NCBI GenBank assembly: GCA_928212115.1
Contig: CAKMRJ010005745.1
Coordinates: forward strand, 104,248,704-104,312,703
Reading direction: 5' to 3'
Length of the DNA: 64,000 bases
Source: Lactuca virosa
Taxonomy: Eukaryota > Streptophyta > Magnoliopsida > Asterales > Asteraceae
Position numbers and translations under genes: made by a program. Below the pieces are notes generated by a model. That model was given only the letters and a program-made list of their open reading frames with translations, was not told the DNA's origin and did not search any database. Shown here piece after piece: positions 35,132 to 47,638 of the stretch; position 1 is the stretch's first letter, and every line of letters starts with the position of its first letter.

Positions 35132-37855
35132 TGTCACACCCCGATCCTTGTCGGAATCGATCGAGGCGTGATATATTGTTCAAAGTCTCATGACAACTAT
35201 GTTATAATATGATTAGATTCAATTAAGTACTAAGTATGCAAACAAGATCCACAACATACAAATACAAATCCAAATACGAACAACATTTATTACATCAAAT
35301 TTAAATAGTCTTGTGGATTTCTAAGGCACAACCTATTTTTCATCAACTTCATTCTTCAAATCTGCATCATGGGTAAAAACAGGTCAACTACGAGAGTTGG
35401 TGAGTAATCTAATTTTAGTAGAGAAAATTATGAAGTTGAAACCTTTATAATTGGAAATTTGTTTTCTTTTGAAGTCGACAAACAATTGTATTTGAGATAA
35501 CGGTTTATAAATCAAAAATTGATTAACAAATGATAACAACAACAATAAGTCCTCACCCTATATATACATATGTATATATATATATATATAAAAATATATA
35601 TAGGATGGAGCATCTAATCATCATACACACTCAACCACGTGCGATCAATCACCTTAGCGTCCCAAGGCGGGGTGGTCAACCCAATAGCGCTATTATTGTC
35701 CATAACGTACCTCAAGAATACGGGCATAGTCATGGAGATTAGACTAAAAATGGTAATGCACTACAAGTACATGTAGCGTAAACAAACAATAGTTATACAA
35801 TTAATGACTCACGTATAAATGTCCCAACAATGTGTCAATTGTGATAAAACAATAAAATGAAGTTGGAATATATTAGAACCACATGATACACCCCAAAAGT
35901 ATTGAAAATTATAAAGTATGGGGTAGATTACTCACTTTAGTCCCAAAACGAAATGCGTGTGTCGTACGATAGACGGTTCGGGTCAAAATGACGTAGAACC
36001 TAATATAATTAATAGTTTTGGTTTAGGAACTGCTAAACGAGAATGGAGTATTAATACAAATAATTAGACACATATTATTATATTAGATGAATTAACAATA
36101 ATTCATTTCGATTATAATATTAAGGTATTTATTTGTTAAATAAATTTTAAATTGAATTAATTACTTTGCATAATTAATTTATATTTTTAATTTAGGCCAG
36201 ATTTTAATAATTTCTTATTAAAATAATAACTTGCCCAATTATAATTATTTACAGATTTTAACAATTATTTCATATAAAATAATCATTAAAATGCATTTTA
36301 CATGCTTAAATACTTAGAAAAATAGTTTTAAATAGTAAACAGTATTGAAAAATTATGAAATTATTAGGAAATCATTATTTCATACAATATGAATTACTGT
36401 AAAATTTTTATATTTTTCTGAACTGTTTTAGTATTTATTTAATATTTTAATGATTAAACAACACAAAATTCGGGAAAAATAGTAAATGATTCTCAAAAAT
36501 CTGTAAAATTAACCATAGTTTTATAACATGATGTAGAGCTCAGTGTATAAGTTTCAGATATTTGTGACTATGGAAGTATTTTTTATATATTTCATTATTA
36601 ATTAATCAATAAAATCATAAATAATAGTAAACAGTAATATAAATGCATGAAACTTCATATATCATGTTTAATCAGTATACATGTCATCCCAGAATTTTCT
36701 CATAATTTATTGAATGCAACAAGTATTTTATGTGAATTATTGCCCTACTTTATTGAAATAATTATGATAATTCAATAAAAATAAGTTATTTTCTGAAAAT
36801 TTCCAGAACTTCTTATTTTATTGATGGTATTCTGAGAAAAATCAGGTTTATGAAAAAATGAGTTTTAGATATTTGGTGGATTTAATTTGTTTCTTGTATG
36901 AATTTGAAACTTTTAACAACATACCTTGATGAATGCTTCAAGAGGGATGAAGATTTGAGTATAATAGATTGTTCTTGGCTGGGAATATGAGTATTCTTGG
37001 ATGAATTTCGAGATTGAGAGTGAGAGAAAGAATAGAGAATGTTTAAGTGGTGAAGAGAATAATGTGTTGGGAGAAAAAAATGAAAGGAAAGTGGATGGGA
37101 GGTGTGAGTGGGAGACCATGGGAATAATCTTTTTGCTTTTGGTGGTCTTCATAATTTCCCACTAACACAAGCATCTTTTACATAATTAATATAAGAGTTT
37201 TATAAAATTTAATGTAAAGTTTATAAAAATAGAGTTTTATAAAATTTAATGTAAAGTTTATAAAAATGAAGTTTTATAAAAGATGAGTTATTATTTGATT
37301 ATAACAATCTACTTTGATTTGAAGTTTAATTATAGCATTCAAGTTTGATTCTTTTAAATTTAATTAGAGCATTATACTTTGATTTGATTTTAATATGGTA
37401 TCATAATTTAATTTGATTATAGTTATAACGTTTGTACTATACTATGTTGCTATTAACGTCAATTTATATCGTAGTGTATGAGTTTTGATCCTATTAGCAT
37501 CAAGTAATCTTGAGTAGGGTCTGAATGAGATCGCGAGAGGTTTCGTTTGTGATCTTTTTGAGTGACCGGCTTCGCAACGCAAGGTCCATAGACCCCGTTA
37601 AGCCATGATTTAGTGTCCTACACAATCCCGATGATTGTGCAATAGTGTTTATCGCTTTGGTTCATTGTTTAGCACTGTTAAGGCTAAGGAAAATCAAACA
37701 CATGAACTTTCCAAATGATGTTTTCTCATTAAAATAGCGAATTGTACAGTGATTAGATAACGTAAACCCTATCATACAAGGGTTAATGGAGTTGACCGGT
37801 TTGACTAGTTGACTTTGTTTGACTTTGACTTGACCGAAATTTGATGGTCGTCACA
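35132..37855 (-). repeat. LARD-like element 3' LTR (left copy)
   Basis: 2724 bp, ends TG...CA, AT-rich. It differs from the right copy mainly by 1-3 bp indels. No convincing gene; a 75-79 codon open stretch (36913-37152) is present in both LTRs without family features. Confidence 0.94.
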
Positions 37856-39433
37856 TCATCCCCCCGTTAGAGGGAATTTCGTCCCGAAATTTGCATTTTG
37901 ATTGGGACTTCAAGAGTTTGGAAAAAGATATGGAAAACTTTTCGTAGTACAAGAAATTGATTATGGTGAGGAACAACCCTCCTGATGTCACATGATGACC
38001 TTGGAAATTTCTTATTGTAACTTGAACTGAGTCAATTTAAAAGGAGTTTATTGTTTTGTGATGATAGAGTATTCTATGTGTGCTTTTATACTCCCTGTTT
38101 TATCCTTGGTATTACCACTATGAATATTTAAACGTAGTTAGCGAGTTCCATCATTACGAATGTTTCAACAAATTTTGACGAAATTGCATTATAAGTCCTA
38201 CAAGTTCTTTTATAGTCGATTGACGTAAACTAGTCGTATATCATTAAGATTGCAAGGGCATTTTGGATGGGTGACCCTGCCTTAAGCCCACAACTAAACA
38301 AGGAACAGTGAATGAGGCGGAATCACACATTCTAAGTCCATAGAATCTTAATGATATATGACCATAATGTTTACACTAGCCCTCATAGATTCTAGGGGAG
38401 TAGTTTTATTGGGCTAGAAGTAGGAATTGTAGTTTAAAATAAAATAGTTATAAGCCTGCTATCTTCAAACTTGGGCTTTGGCCCCTCCCGATTCCTAATC
38501 AGAATGGTCCAATACTCCCAATTCTCCAAGCGACCAAGCGGTATCAAGAAATCAAAATCGATTCATCCCCATTTCCCAATTCGCTGCCTATCTCGCCTGC
38601 TTTTCGTTTATCTCTGTCTCGCCAAGTCAGTCGCTGGTCTCACTCTCGCCAATCACCATCGCCAAGTGCCTAAGTCCCCATTCACACTTCACAGAAATCA
38701 GGTATGTAATCCCGAGACCCAAATCCTGTTCAGATGTTCTTTCTTTTCTGATTGTAAGATTGTTGATTGTTGGTGTTGGCGTATTGCACTGCTGCTGCTG
38801 TTTTCTGTCAATTGTTGCCTATTTATGCGTTACTACTGTCTTACTGAGTTTCCTTTTAATTTGGCTGTCATTTGCGATTTGGCGATTTGCCAATTTGATT
38901 TATAAGTTATGAACTTATAGATTTGGTTATTGATTTGGTTATGCTTAACAGCTTGTCAGCTTCAAACAAAACTGAAAAGTGACAACAAAGATTGATTTGG
39001 TTATTGTTAAATGAGTTATTGGTTATGTTCTAATTTTGATTTTGATTTTTTTTTGTTAATTTCAGTTTATAATATTTTCGGCCCCCCTCCCCCAAGTTAA
39101 TTGTTCAAGCTCCGCTACTGATAGATTCACTGGTAAAAACCCTGAGTTTTTACATAAATGATAAGACTTATTTGGGTTTTGCCGTGTTCCCAAGATTCAT
39201 GGTTTATAGACTTGAATAGATGCTAGTTTTAGTAATAAAAAGAAATTTAGAATTTAAATGTCGATGTTAGATGCTTGTACTGATATTTAAGGGGTTAAAA
39301 AAAATAAAGTTTTATTAGTCAAGAATATGTAGCTTCAAAGTCAAGAATATGCAGTAGGCATGTGATGCATTAAATGCATGAGGCACAAAAGTCCTAATTT
39401 GCAGCAACATATACGTATATGTGTGTGAATTGA
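37856..39433. other. LARD interior, left part
   Basis: Contains the polypurine tract (as CCCCCCGTTAGAGGG, plus strand) and an inverted repeat with arms ATATCATTAAGATT and AATCTTAATGATAT at about 38233-38365. CAACTAAACAAGGAACA near 38290 recurs as CAACCAAACAAGGAACA near 41069, on the other side of the captured gene. A 144-codon open stretch at 38471-38905 has low-complexity, non-conserved content. AAGCTCCGCTACTGA near 39105 resembles an hAT-type end. Confidence 0.55.
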
Positions 39434-39606
39434 AGAAGAAGGTTACGGCTCAAAGACCATTCATTTCCTCTTTATTTTTTATTTATTACTCCTCCCACTT
39501 ACCTTATATAAATCATCACAGAAGAAGGTAACGGCTCAAAGACCATTCATTTCCTCTTTATTTGTTATTTATTACTTCTCCCACTTCCCTTATATAATTC
39601 AGCACA
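39434..39606 (+). promoter_or_regulatory. tandemly duplicated core promoter of the captured RWP-RK gene
   Basis: Two 86-bp copies (39434-39519 and 39520-39606) each run from GAAGAAGGT(T/A)ACGGCTCAAAG to a TATA box (CTTATATAA). The second TATA box is about 50 bp before the ATG at 39641, a normal plant spacing. Confidence 0.65.
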
Positions 39607-39640
39607 TTCTTACCGCGACTCTTTAACTTCTCCCTCACAA

Positions 39641-40678
39641 ATGGATCCGCCTGCAGATCATCAAAACCCCATAGATGACCTCGATCGGTTTCAGTACTTT
39701 GATCATCAGGATCTGTTCAGGTATATATAAATGTCACTCATTACACCATCTTTCGCACAGAAAAGTGATTTTGTTTATATTGATCAAAACATGGTTTGAT
39801 TTTTTTGCAGTGGTGACCTGCTCAACCATCAGGATTTCGAGTTGTCGGAAAAATCGCATGAAGTGCTCGATCAGATGTTTCCACAGTACTTAACAAAGAT
39901 CAAAACATCATTTCTAGAAATGAGTTTCATGATCTTGATCCCCTTGAAGACCCCCTGAAGATATCAGCTTATGGGATTGTTGGGAGGATGGTAATTTACC
40001 ATTGGTTAGTTTCAGTGAAGATGTAAATCCGGTGGTGAGGCTATAGGTAGTTCTAGTGCTGCCACCACTGATCACGGTGACCGGAAGGTGGCAAATAGAT
40101 TGAGACCATTGGAGTTTGAAGAGATAGCGAAGTACTTTGAGATGCCGATAATCATGGCAGCAAAGGAACTAGGGATAGGGTCAACATTGTTGAAGAAAGA
40201 TGCAGAGAGCTAAACATAAACAGATGGCCTCATAGAAAACTTAAGAGCCTTCAATCCCTCATTCAAAATGCCAAGGTAAACTACGATAATAACCTTCTAT
40301 ACATTACTCATGCATGTATGCATGCACTTGGTAACCAAAGTAGTTTTGGTATTTTCTAAAATTTTAATTATTAGTTTCTTTATAACATAAACATAGGCCC
40401 TAGGCATATGCCACATCGAATCAATTGTTTTACTACGATTTCTGATTTATATTTACATAAACTTAACTCATTGTAAATTTTATGAACTCACACGAAAAAT
40501 ATATTGCATCTACCTAAAAAAACTAGGAGTTGGGATTAAAGGAGGAGGTAGAGACGTTAGCAGGGCACAGAAGATGATGGAGAAATTGCCAGGTATGGAA
40601 TTGACAGAAAGAACAAAGAAGCTTAGGCAAGCTTGCTTCAAAGCCATTTATAAGAAGAGAGGACTTAACAATCCTTAG
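39641..40678 (+). pseudogene. RWP-RK domain (RKD-type) transcription factor gene, captured and broken
   Basis: RKD proteins are nuclear regulators of egg-cell and embryonic identity in plants. Exon 1 (39641-39720, MDPPADHQNP...) ends in AG/GTATAT; intron 1 is 39721-39810 (TTTTTTGCAG). Exon 2 (39811-40275) contains the RWP-RK core: FEEIAKYFEMPIIMAAKELG, then TLLKK, CRELNINRWPHRKLKSLQS. Intron 2 is 40276-40526 (GTAAAC...CTAG). Exon 3 ends in a coiled segment (ERTKKLRQACFKAIYKKRG) and TAG at 40676. Frame breaks occur near 39950, around 40030, within the RWP-RK core at about 40200 (one missing A) and near 40570. Introns are retained, so the source was DNA or unspliced RNA. It lies antisense to the LTR element that carries it. 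Confidence 0.85.
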
Positions 40679-41900
40679 TCCTTACCTTTTCTTTTAGCCA
40701 TTTTGTTATAATTAGTGGATTTTAATCTACATTGTATGTGTTTTTTCTCTTGATAGATTGATACCCTTTTTAGTTTCATTGTGTTTGTCTATTGATTTTT
40801 TTTAATGCAGAAAAGTTTGTATAATTTGGGTATTATAGTTTGTATTATGTATTTAGCTATATTCTAGATTGCCGACACGACTACGCTGACGACTCTATAC
40901 CAGAGGTCTATATAAATAGACTTATGAATTTAGTAGGAATAACTTGATTATAATCTTGTGATTTGTTCCATGTCTGATCCACTCCTAAGATTCACTCGAC
41001 ATGCCCCCAGTTATGTGTAATTAAAATTTTATTAGACTGTTGATCCAAATGAGTCTACCCTATGTCCACAACCAAACAAGGAACATGTCAACTATGAGAA
41101 ACACGCATATGGACTTGTGAGTTATTTGTAAATTGATTATGGAAATAAAGTTTTTAGACATTCTTGGGTAAAATAATTGTAAAACACTTGTTGGGCCATG
41201 GTTAGGAGTGTTGGGCACCCTTTTGGGCTTTCCATGGTTACTAAATGTGAAACATGTAGCACTTGCGTGGGCCCCCACAAAACTAAGTTTTCACATTTCT
41301 TTCCCACTTCTAGGCCCATTAGGGAACTTAATAGTCCAATGAGTTGGCCATTTTGGAGTGTATCCTTTCGGATACGTTTGATAAGGTCGGGTATTTTGAT
41401 GGCTCAAAAGTAATGTGAATGACGCGCTTTGGCCTATAGGTTTGGGAACTCTCGCCTTTGGTCCCCAGATAAGCAAACTGGTCCCTCGGTTGATTGGGAT
41501 GTATACGAATGCTTACCTAGTCAGGACTTTCGGGCTACCGGCACCTCCCCCTTCCAGTTACTACGCGTCCATTACTATGATCCTACCCAACTAGAGTGGA
41601 TGACTTTGAATTTCTATGAGATATAAAGAATACATATATGTATATACATTTTGTTAAACAACTTGAGTATGTGTGTGATTTTCAGAGAAAGTGGAGAATA
41701 TTCACAAGTGTATGCACACATATAAGTGTCAGGAGTAATACGTATGCACATAAGGGAGCAATTAACACACAAAGGTATTCCTAGGATTTTCTAAGTGTGA
41801 ATTGCATGCAGTTGTGTGTGCATTTTATAAACTAGCATACGAGAGGACCCTAGAGGCTATAGACTAGGTCAAGGCAATTAACCTAATTCCCTATAGTCAA
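40679..41900. other. LARD interior, right part
   Basis: Contains presumed 3' flanking sequence of the captured gene and then element leader sequence. Open stretches at 41060-41626 overlap on both strands and show no family motifs. Nothing else recognised. Confidence 0.5.
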
Positions 41901-41917
41901 GGGCTCTGATACCAATC
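41901..41917 (-). promoter_or_regulatory. primer-binding site (initiator tRNA-Met) of the LARD-like element
   Basis: On the minus strand, ATTGGTATCAGAGCCC directly follows the right LTR. TGGTATCAGAGC is complementary to the 3' end of plant initiator tRNA-Met. Confidence 0.88.
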
Positions 41918-44637
41918 TGTCACACCCCGATCCTTGTCGGAATCGATCGAGGCGTGATATATTGTTCAAAGTCTCATGACAACTATGTTATAATATGATT
42001 AGATTCAATTAAGTACTAAGTATGCAAACAAGATCCACAACATACAAATACAAATCCAAATACGAACAACATTTATTACATCAAATTTAAATAGTCTTGT
42101 GGATTTCTAAGGCACAACCTATTTTTCATCAACTTCATTCTTCAAATCTGCATCATGGGTAAAAACAGGTCAACTACGAGAGTTGGTGAGTAATCTAATT
42201 TTAGTAGAGAAAATTATGAAGTTGAAACCTTTATAATTGGAAATTTGTTTTTCTTTTGAAGTCGACAAACAATTGTATTTGAGATAACGGTTTATAAATC
42301 AAAAATTGATTAACAAATGATAACAACAACAATAAGTCCTCACCCTATATATACATATGTATATATATATATAAAAAAATATATATAGGATGGAGCATCT
42401 AATCATCATACACACTCAACCACGTGCGATCAATCACCTTAGCGTCCCAAGGCGGGGTGGTCAACCCAATAGCGCTATTATTGTCCATAACGTACCTCAA
42501 GAATACGGGCATAGTCATGGAGATTAGACTAAAAATGGTAATGCACTACAAGTACATGTAGCGTAAACAAACAATAGTTATACAATTAATGACTCACGTA
42601 TAAATGTCCCAACAATGTGTCAATTGTGATAAAACAATAAAATGAAGTTGGAATATAATTAGAACCACATGATACACCCCAAAAGTATTGAAAATTATAA
42701 AGTATGGGGTAGATTACTCACTTTAGTCCCAAAACGAAATGCGTGTGTCGTACGATAGACGGTTCGGGTCAAAATGACGTAGAACCTAATATAATTAATA
42801 GTTTTGGTTTAGGAACTGCTAAACGAGAAGGAGTATTAATACAAATAATTAGACACATATTTTATATTAGATGAATTAACAATAATTCATTTCGATTATA
42901 ATATTAAGGTATTTATTTGTTAAATAAATTTTAAATTGAATTAATTACTTTGCATAATTAATTTATATTTTTAATTTAGGCCAGATTTAATAATTTCTTA
43001 TTAAAATAATAACTTGCCCAATTATAATTATTTACAGATTTTAACAATTATTTATATGAAATAATCATTAAAATGCATTTTTACATGCTTAAATACTTAG
43101 AAAAATAGTTTTAAATAGTAAACAGTATTGAAAAATTATGAAATTATTAGGAAATCATTATTTCATACAATATGAATTACTGTAAAATTTTTATATTTTT
43201 CTGAACTGTTTTAGTATTTATTTAATATTTTAATGATTAAACACAACACAAAATTCGGGAAAAATAGTAAATGATTCTCAAAAAAATCTGTAAAATTAAC
43301 CATAGTTTATAACATGATGTAGAGCTCAGTGTATAAGTTTCAGATATTTGTGACTATGGGAAGTATTTTTTATATATTTCATTATTATTAATCAATAAAA
43401 TCATAAATAATAGTAAACAGTAATATAAATGCATGAAACTTCATATATCATGTTTAATCAGTATACATGTCATCCCAGAATTTTCTCATAATTTATTGAA
43501 TGCAACAAGTATTTTATGTGAATTATTGCCCTACTTTATTGAAATAATTATGATAATTCAATAAAAATAAGTTATTTTCTGAAAATTTCCAGAACTTCTT
43601 ATTTTATTGATGGTATTCTGAGAAAAATCAGGTTTATGAAAAAATGAGTTTTAGATATTTTGGTGGATTTAATTTGTTTCTTGTATGAATTTGAAACTTT
43701 TAACAACATTACTTGATGAATGCTTCAAGAGGGATGAAGATTTGAGTATAATAGATTGTTCTTGGCTGGAATATGAGTATTTCTTGGATGAATTTCGAGA
43801 TTGAGAGTGAGAGAAAGAATAGAGAATGTTTAAGTGTGAAGAGAATAATGTGTTGGGAGAAAAATGAAAGGAAAGTGGATGGGAGGTGTGAGTGGGAGAC
43901 CATGGGAATAATCTTTTTGCTTTTGGTGGTCTTCATAATTTCCCACTAACACAAGCATCTTTTACATAATTAATATAAGAGTTTATAAAATTTAAGTAAA
44001 GTTTATAAAAATAGAGTTTTATAAAATTTAATGTAAAGTTTATAAAAATGAAGTTTTATAAAAGATGAGTTATTATTTGATTATAACAATCTACTTTGAT
44101 TTGAAGTTTAATTATAGCATTCAAGTTTGATTCTTTTAAATTTAATTAGAGCATTATACTTTGATTTGATTTTAATATGGTATCATAATTTAATTTGATT
44201 ATAGTTATAACGTTGTACTATACTATGTTGCTATTAACGTCAATTTATATCGTAGTGTATGAGTTTTGATCCTATTAGCATCAAGTAATCTTGAGTAGGG
44301 TCTGAATGAGATCGCAAGAGGTTTCGTTTGTGATCTTTTTGAGTGACCGGCTTCGCAACGCAAGGTCCATAGACCCCGTTAAGCCATGATTTAGTGTCCT
44401 ACACAATCCCGATGATTGTGCAATAGTGTTTTATCGCTTTGGTTCATTGTTTAGCACTGTTAAGGCTAAGGAAAATCAAACACATGAACTTTCCAAATGA
44501 TGTTTTCTCATTAAAATAGCGAATTGTACAGTGATTACATAACGTAAACCCTATCATACAAGGGTTAATGGAGTTGACCGGTTTGACTAGTTGACTTTGT
44601 TTGACTTTGACTTGACCGAAATTTGATGGTCGTCACA
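41918..44637 (-). repeat. LARD-like element 5' LTR (right copy)
   Basis: 2720 bp, near-identical to 35132-37855. It is the upstream LTR in element orientation because the primer-binding site adjoins it. Confidence 0.94.
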
Positions 44638-44642
44638 TCGGG

Positions 44643-45774
44643 CCAAAACCCTAAAAGGACCAATGAACCTGGGGCCTAGCTTGCCCCTCTTTCGGAATCT
44701 GATGACACCCTTCCAGGGTGATACCTTCAGGAGGACCATGTCACCCACCTGAAACTCCAAGTCTGAACGTCTCCTGTCGGCGTAACTCTTCTGCCGACTC
44801 TGCGCAGTCTGCAGTCTACTACGAACCTGCTGGATCAACTCTGTCGTCTTGAGCACCACTTCGGTGCTCCCAATGACACGCTGACCGACCTCGCCCCAAC
44901 AAATCGGGGTCCTGCACTTCCTCCCGTAGAGCATCTCGAAAGGAGGGCGGTCAATACTCGCATGGTAACTGTTGTTATACGAAAATTCCGCTAACGGAAG
45001 ATACGTATCCCAATTGCCACCGAAATCTAGAACACATGCCCGGAGCATGTCCTCGAGAGTCTGAATCGTCCTCTCGCTCTGCCTGTCCGTCTGAGGGTGG
45101 AAAGCGGTGCTGAAATGGAGACGAGTCCCCATCTCGTCGTGAAACCGCTTCCTGAATCTGGAAGTAAAACGAACGTCTCGGTCTGACACCACCGAAACAG
45201 GCACTCCATGCCGTGCCACAACCTCTCGCACATAAATATCGGCTAGCTTCTCCGCCGATATACTCTCCTGGATCGGTATAAAATGAGCACTCTTCGTCAA
45301 CCGATCCACAATGACCCAAATCGAATCCACTCCACGTGCGGTCCTGGGAAGCTTAGTGATGAAATCCATGGTGATGTCTTCCCATTTCCACACTGGAATG
45401 TCTAACGGCTGAATCTTGCCGTGAGGCCTCTGGTGCTCTACCTTGACCTTCCTGCAGGTCAGGCACCTCTCCACATACCAGGCGACATCCCGCTTCATGC
45501 AGGGCCACCAATAATAGGGTCGAAGATCTCTATACATCTTCGTCGCCCCTGGATGGATGGAAAATTGAGACTTGTGGGCCTCATCCATCAGTACCTGCCG
45601 TACTCCTCCCCAGTACGGCACCCAAACTCTCCCATGAAGGGTCAACAATCCTCGACTGTCATAGTCGAAGGAAGCTACTCGGCCCACGATCCTCTCACAC
45701 TTCTGCCTCTCCTCCTTGAGGCTCCCGACCTGTGCCTTTATGATCTGCTCCAACAATGGAGTAATCACTATCAT
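44643..45774 (-). pseudogene. pol: gypsy integrase, zinc-binding and catalytic domains
   Basis: The sequence opens with an HHCC zinc domain (H...H...C..C around LTCRKVK). The catalytic triad follows: Asp in ITMDFITKLP, Asp in VVSDRDVRFTS, and Glu in the segment after SERTIQTLED. It ends with a GPF motif (FIGPFRVLAR) next to the nested element at 44637. It overlaps the end of the RNase H stretch in another frame because of a frameshift near 45770. Translation past about 44643 runs into the inserted LTR. Confidence 0.92.
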
Positions 45775-46382
45775 CCTCAGACATATATCCCTGATCGGGG
45801 GCTGCTGCCGCCTTGCGGCTCAGGGCGTCGACCACCACATTGGCCTTCCCTGGGTGATAAAGGATCTCACAATCGTAATCCTTCAACACATCTAACCATC
45901 GCCTCTGCCTCATGTTCAGATTCGGCTGATCCATGAGGTACCTCAAACTCTTGTGATCCGTGTAAATGGTACAACGGACCCCATAGAGGTAATGTCTCCA
46001 AATCTTGAGGGCAAACACCACTGCCCCCAACTCTAAATCATGTGTATTATAGTTAGCCTCGTGAGGCTGCAATTGTCTCGAGGCGTAAGCTATCACACGT
46101 CCTCGCTGCATCAGCACTGCTCCCATACCTGTGATCGAAGCATCACAGTAGACTACGAAATCCTCTACTCCCTCTGGCAGGGTAAGAATCGGTGCATCGC
46201 ACAATGTCTGTCTAAGGGTCTCGAATGGTGCCTACTGCTCAGGCCCCCAGCAAAACACCACCGACTTCTTAGTCAGTCGGGTGAGCGGTACAACTATCTT
46301 GGAGAAATCCTGGATGAATATCCTGTAGTATCCTGCCAAACCTAGGAAGCTCTGAATCTCAGATGGAGACTTCGGGACCCTC
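45775..46382 (-). pseudogene. pol: gypsy RNase H region, broken
   Basis: The open stretch 46204-45695 carries the RNase H domain: VYCDASITGMG, a central Glu in DLELGAVVFALK, and YTDHKSLRYL. The link to RT (46205-46382) has a nonsense codon after AVMQ (46383-46385), a one-base insertion just after it, and a second TAG near 46230. Both stops lie at codons conserved as sense codons (Trp, Gln) in active relatives as far as I recall. Confidence 0.88.
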
Positions 46383-47638
46383 CTACTGCATCACGGCCTC
46401 TATCTTGGCCGGATCTTCCAGAATACCCTTCTGGTTGACGAGGTGACCAAGGAACTGCACCTCGCGCAACCAGAACTCGCACTTGGAGAACTTCGCAAAA
46501 AGTCTCTCCCTCCTCAAAGTCTCTAGCACCTCCCTCAGGTGCTCCTCGTGCTGCTCCTGAGTCTTGGAATAAACCAAGATATCATCAATGAACACTATCA
46601 CAGACCGATCCAGCATCGGTCTGCATACGCGGTTCATGAGGTCCATGAATGCGGCTGGAGCGTTGGTGAGCCCGAACGGCATCACCACAAACTCATAATG
46701 ACCATAGCGGGTCCTGAAAGCAGTCTTCTGCACATCCTCATCTCTGACTTGCATCTGATGATACCCGGAGTGTAAATCGATCTTGGAAAACCAAGACGCT
46801 CCCTGTAGCTGATCAAACAAATCATCTATCCTCGGGAGTGGGTAACGGTTCTTCACCGTTACCTTATTCAACTCCCGGTAATCTATACACATACGGTGTG
46901 ACCCGTCCTTCTTCTTTACAAACAAAATCGGCGCTCCCCAGAGCGAACTGCTCGGCCTGATAAAACCCTTGTCTAGCAGCTCTTGCAGCTGCGTAGACAA
47001 CTCCTGCATCTCTGTGAGAGCCAACCGATGCGGTGCCTTGGCTATCGGAGCCGCACCAGGGATCAGGTCAATCCTGAACTCGACCTGTCTCTCGGGAGGT
47101 ATTCCAGGCAAATCCTCTGGAAATACATCCGGGTAGTCTCGCACTACCGGAACATCATCAACCGTCGTCTTGCCCTTCTCCCGAGCATCTAAAACGTAGG
47201 CAATATAACCGGCGCAACCTTGCTGGAAGTAGCGCCTCGCTCTCGCTGCTGAACACAGGACTGGTCCGCGCTGTGGCTTCTCGCCCTGAATCACTAACTC
47301 TCCCCCACTGGGAGTGCGAACCCTCACTAACTGTAGCTCACAATCTATCACCGCCCCATTGGGGCTCAGCCAATCCATGCCTACTATGACCTTATTCCCT
47401 CGCAGGGGAATAGGGACCAAGTCTACCGGAAACTGCTCATCGAACAACTGAAGGGAACATCCTCTGTGTACTCTCGCAACCCTAACGGTCCTGTCAGCTG
47501 CTATCTCAACCTCAAGTGGACAATCTAGCTCCCCTGGAGCTCTGCTAAACCTCTTGCTAAGTGCAAGAGAGACGAATGATCGGGTAGCCCCCGAATCAAA
47601 CAATACTGTGGCTGATATGCCGTTCACTGAGAACGACC
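46383..47638 (-). pseudogene. pol: gypsy protease and reverse transcriptase (second exon of gag-pol)
   Basis: The retropepsin motif LFDSGATRSFVS lies close to the start. A linker with DYPDVFPEDLPGIPP follows, then the RT palm with WFSKIDLHSGYHQ and the catalytic FIDDILVYS, ending at the stop after AVMQ. The first codons join in frame to the gag-side sequence (47707-48916) once a 68-nt GT-AG segment is removed, giving ...DVVTG-SFSVNG.... Confidence 0.92.

Larger units (their letters stand above)
35132..44637 (-). mobile_element. non-autonomous LTR retrotransposon (LARD-like) carrying a host gene
   Basis: Very long LTRs (2724 and 2720 bp, TGTCACACCCC...GGTCGTCACA) flank a 4.06 kb interior without gag or pol. 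A primer-binding site next to the right LTR and a C-rich tract (CCCCCCGTTAG) next to the left LTR fix the orientation as minus. The interior start, read on the minus strand (GGGACGAAATTCCCTCTAACGGGGGG), resembles the tail of gypsy elements, suggesting a gypsy-derived, deleted parent. The flanks CCGGG (35127-35131) and TCGGG (44638-44642) are an imperfect 5-bp duplication inside the outer element's integrase. The interior holds an RWP-RK gene in the opposite direction. Confidence 0.92.

Noticed and set aside
36913..37152. 79-codon minus-strand frame conserved in both 2.7-kb LTRs
   Set aside because: Conservation is explained by LTR identity; its length differs between copies through a frame change, and no domain is visible.
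38471..38905. 144-codon open frame in the LARD interior
   Set aside because: Low-complexity composition, no recognisable family, probably part of element debris.
38399..39127. Possible complete hAT insertion between TAGATTCT (about 38387) and TAGATTCA (about 39119)
   Set aside because: The presumed left end does not match the complement of the right end, so the 8-bp resemblance may be chance.
41901..41917. tRNA-like words TGGTATCAGAG near LTRs
   Set aside because: They are reverse-transcription primer-binding sites complementary to initiator tRNA-Met; no cloverleaf is encoded.
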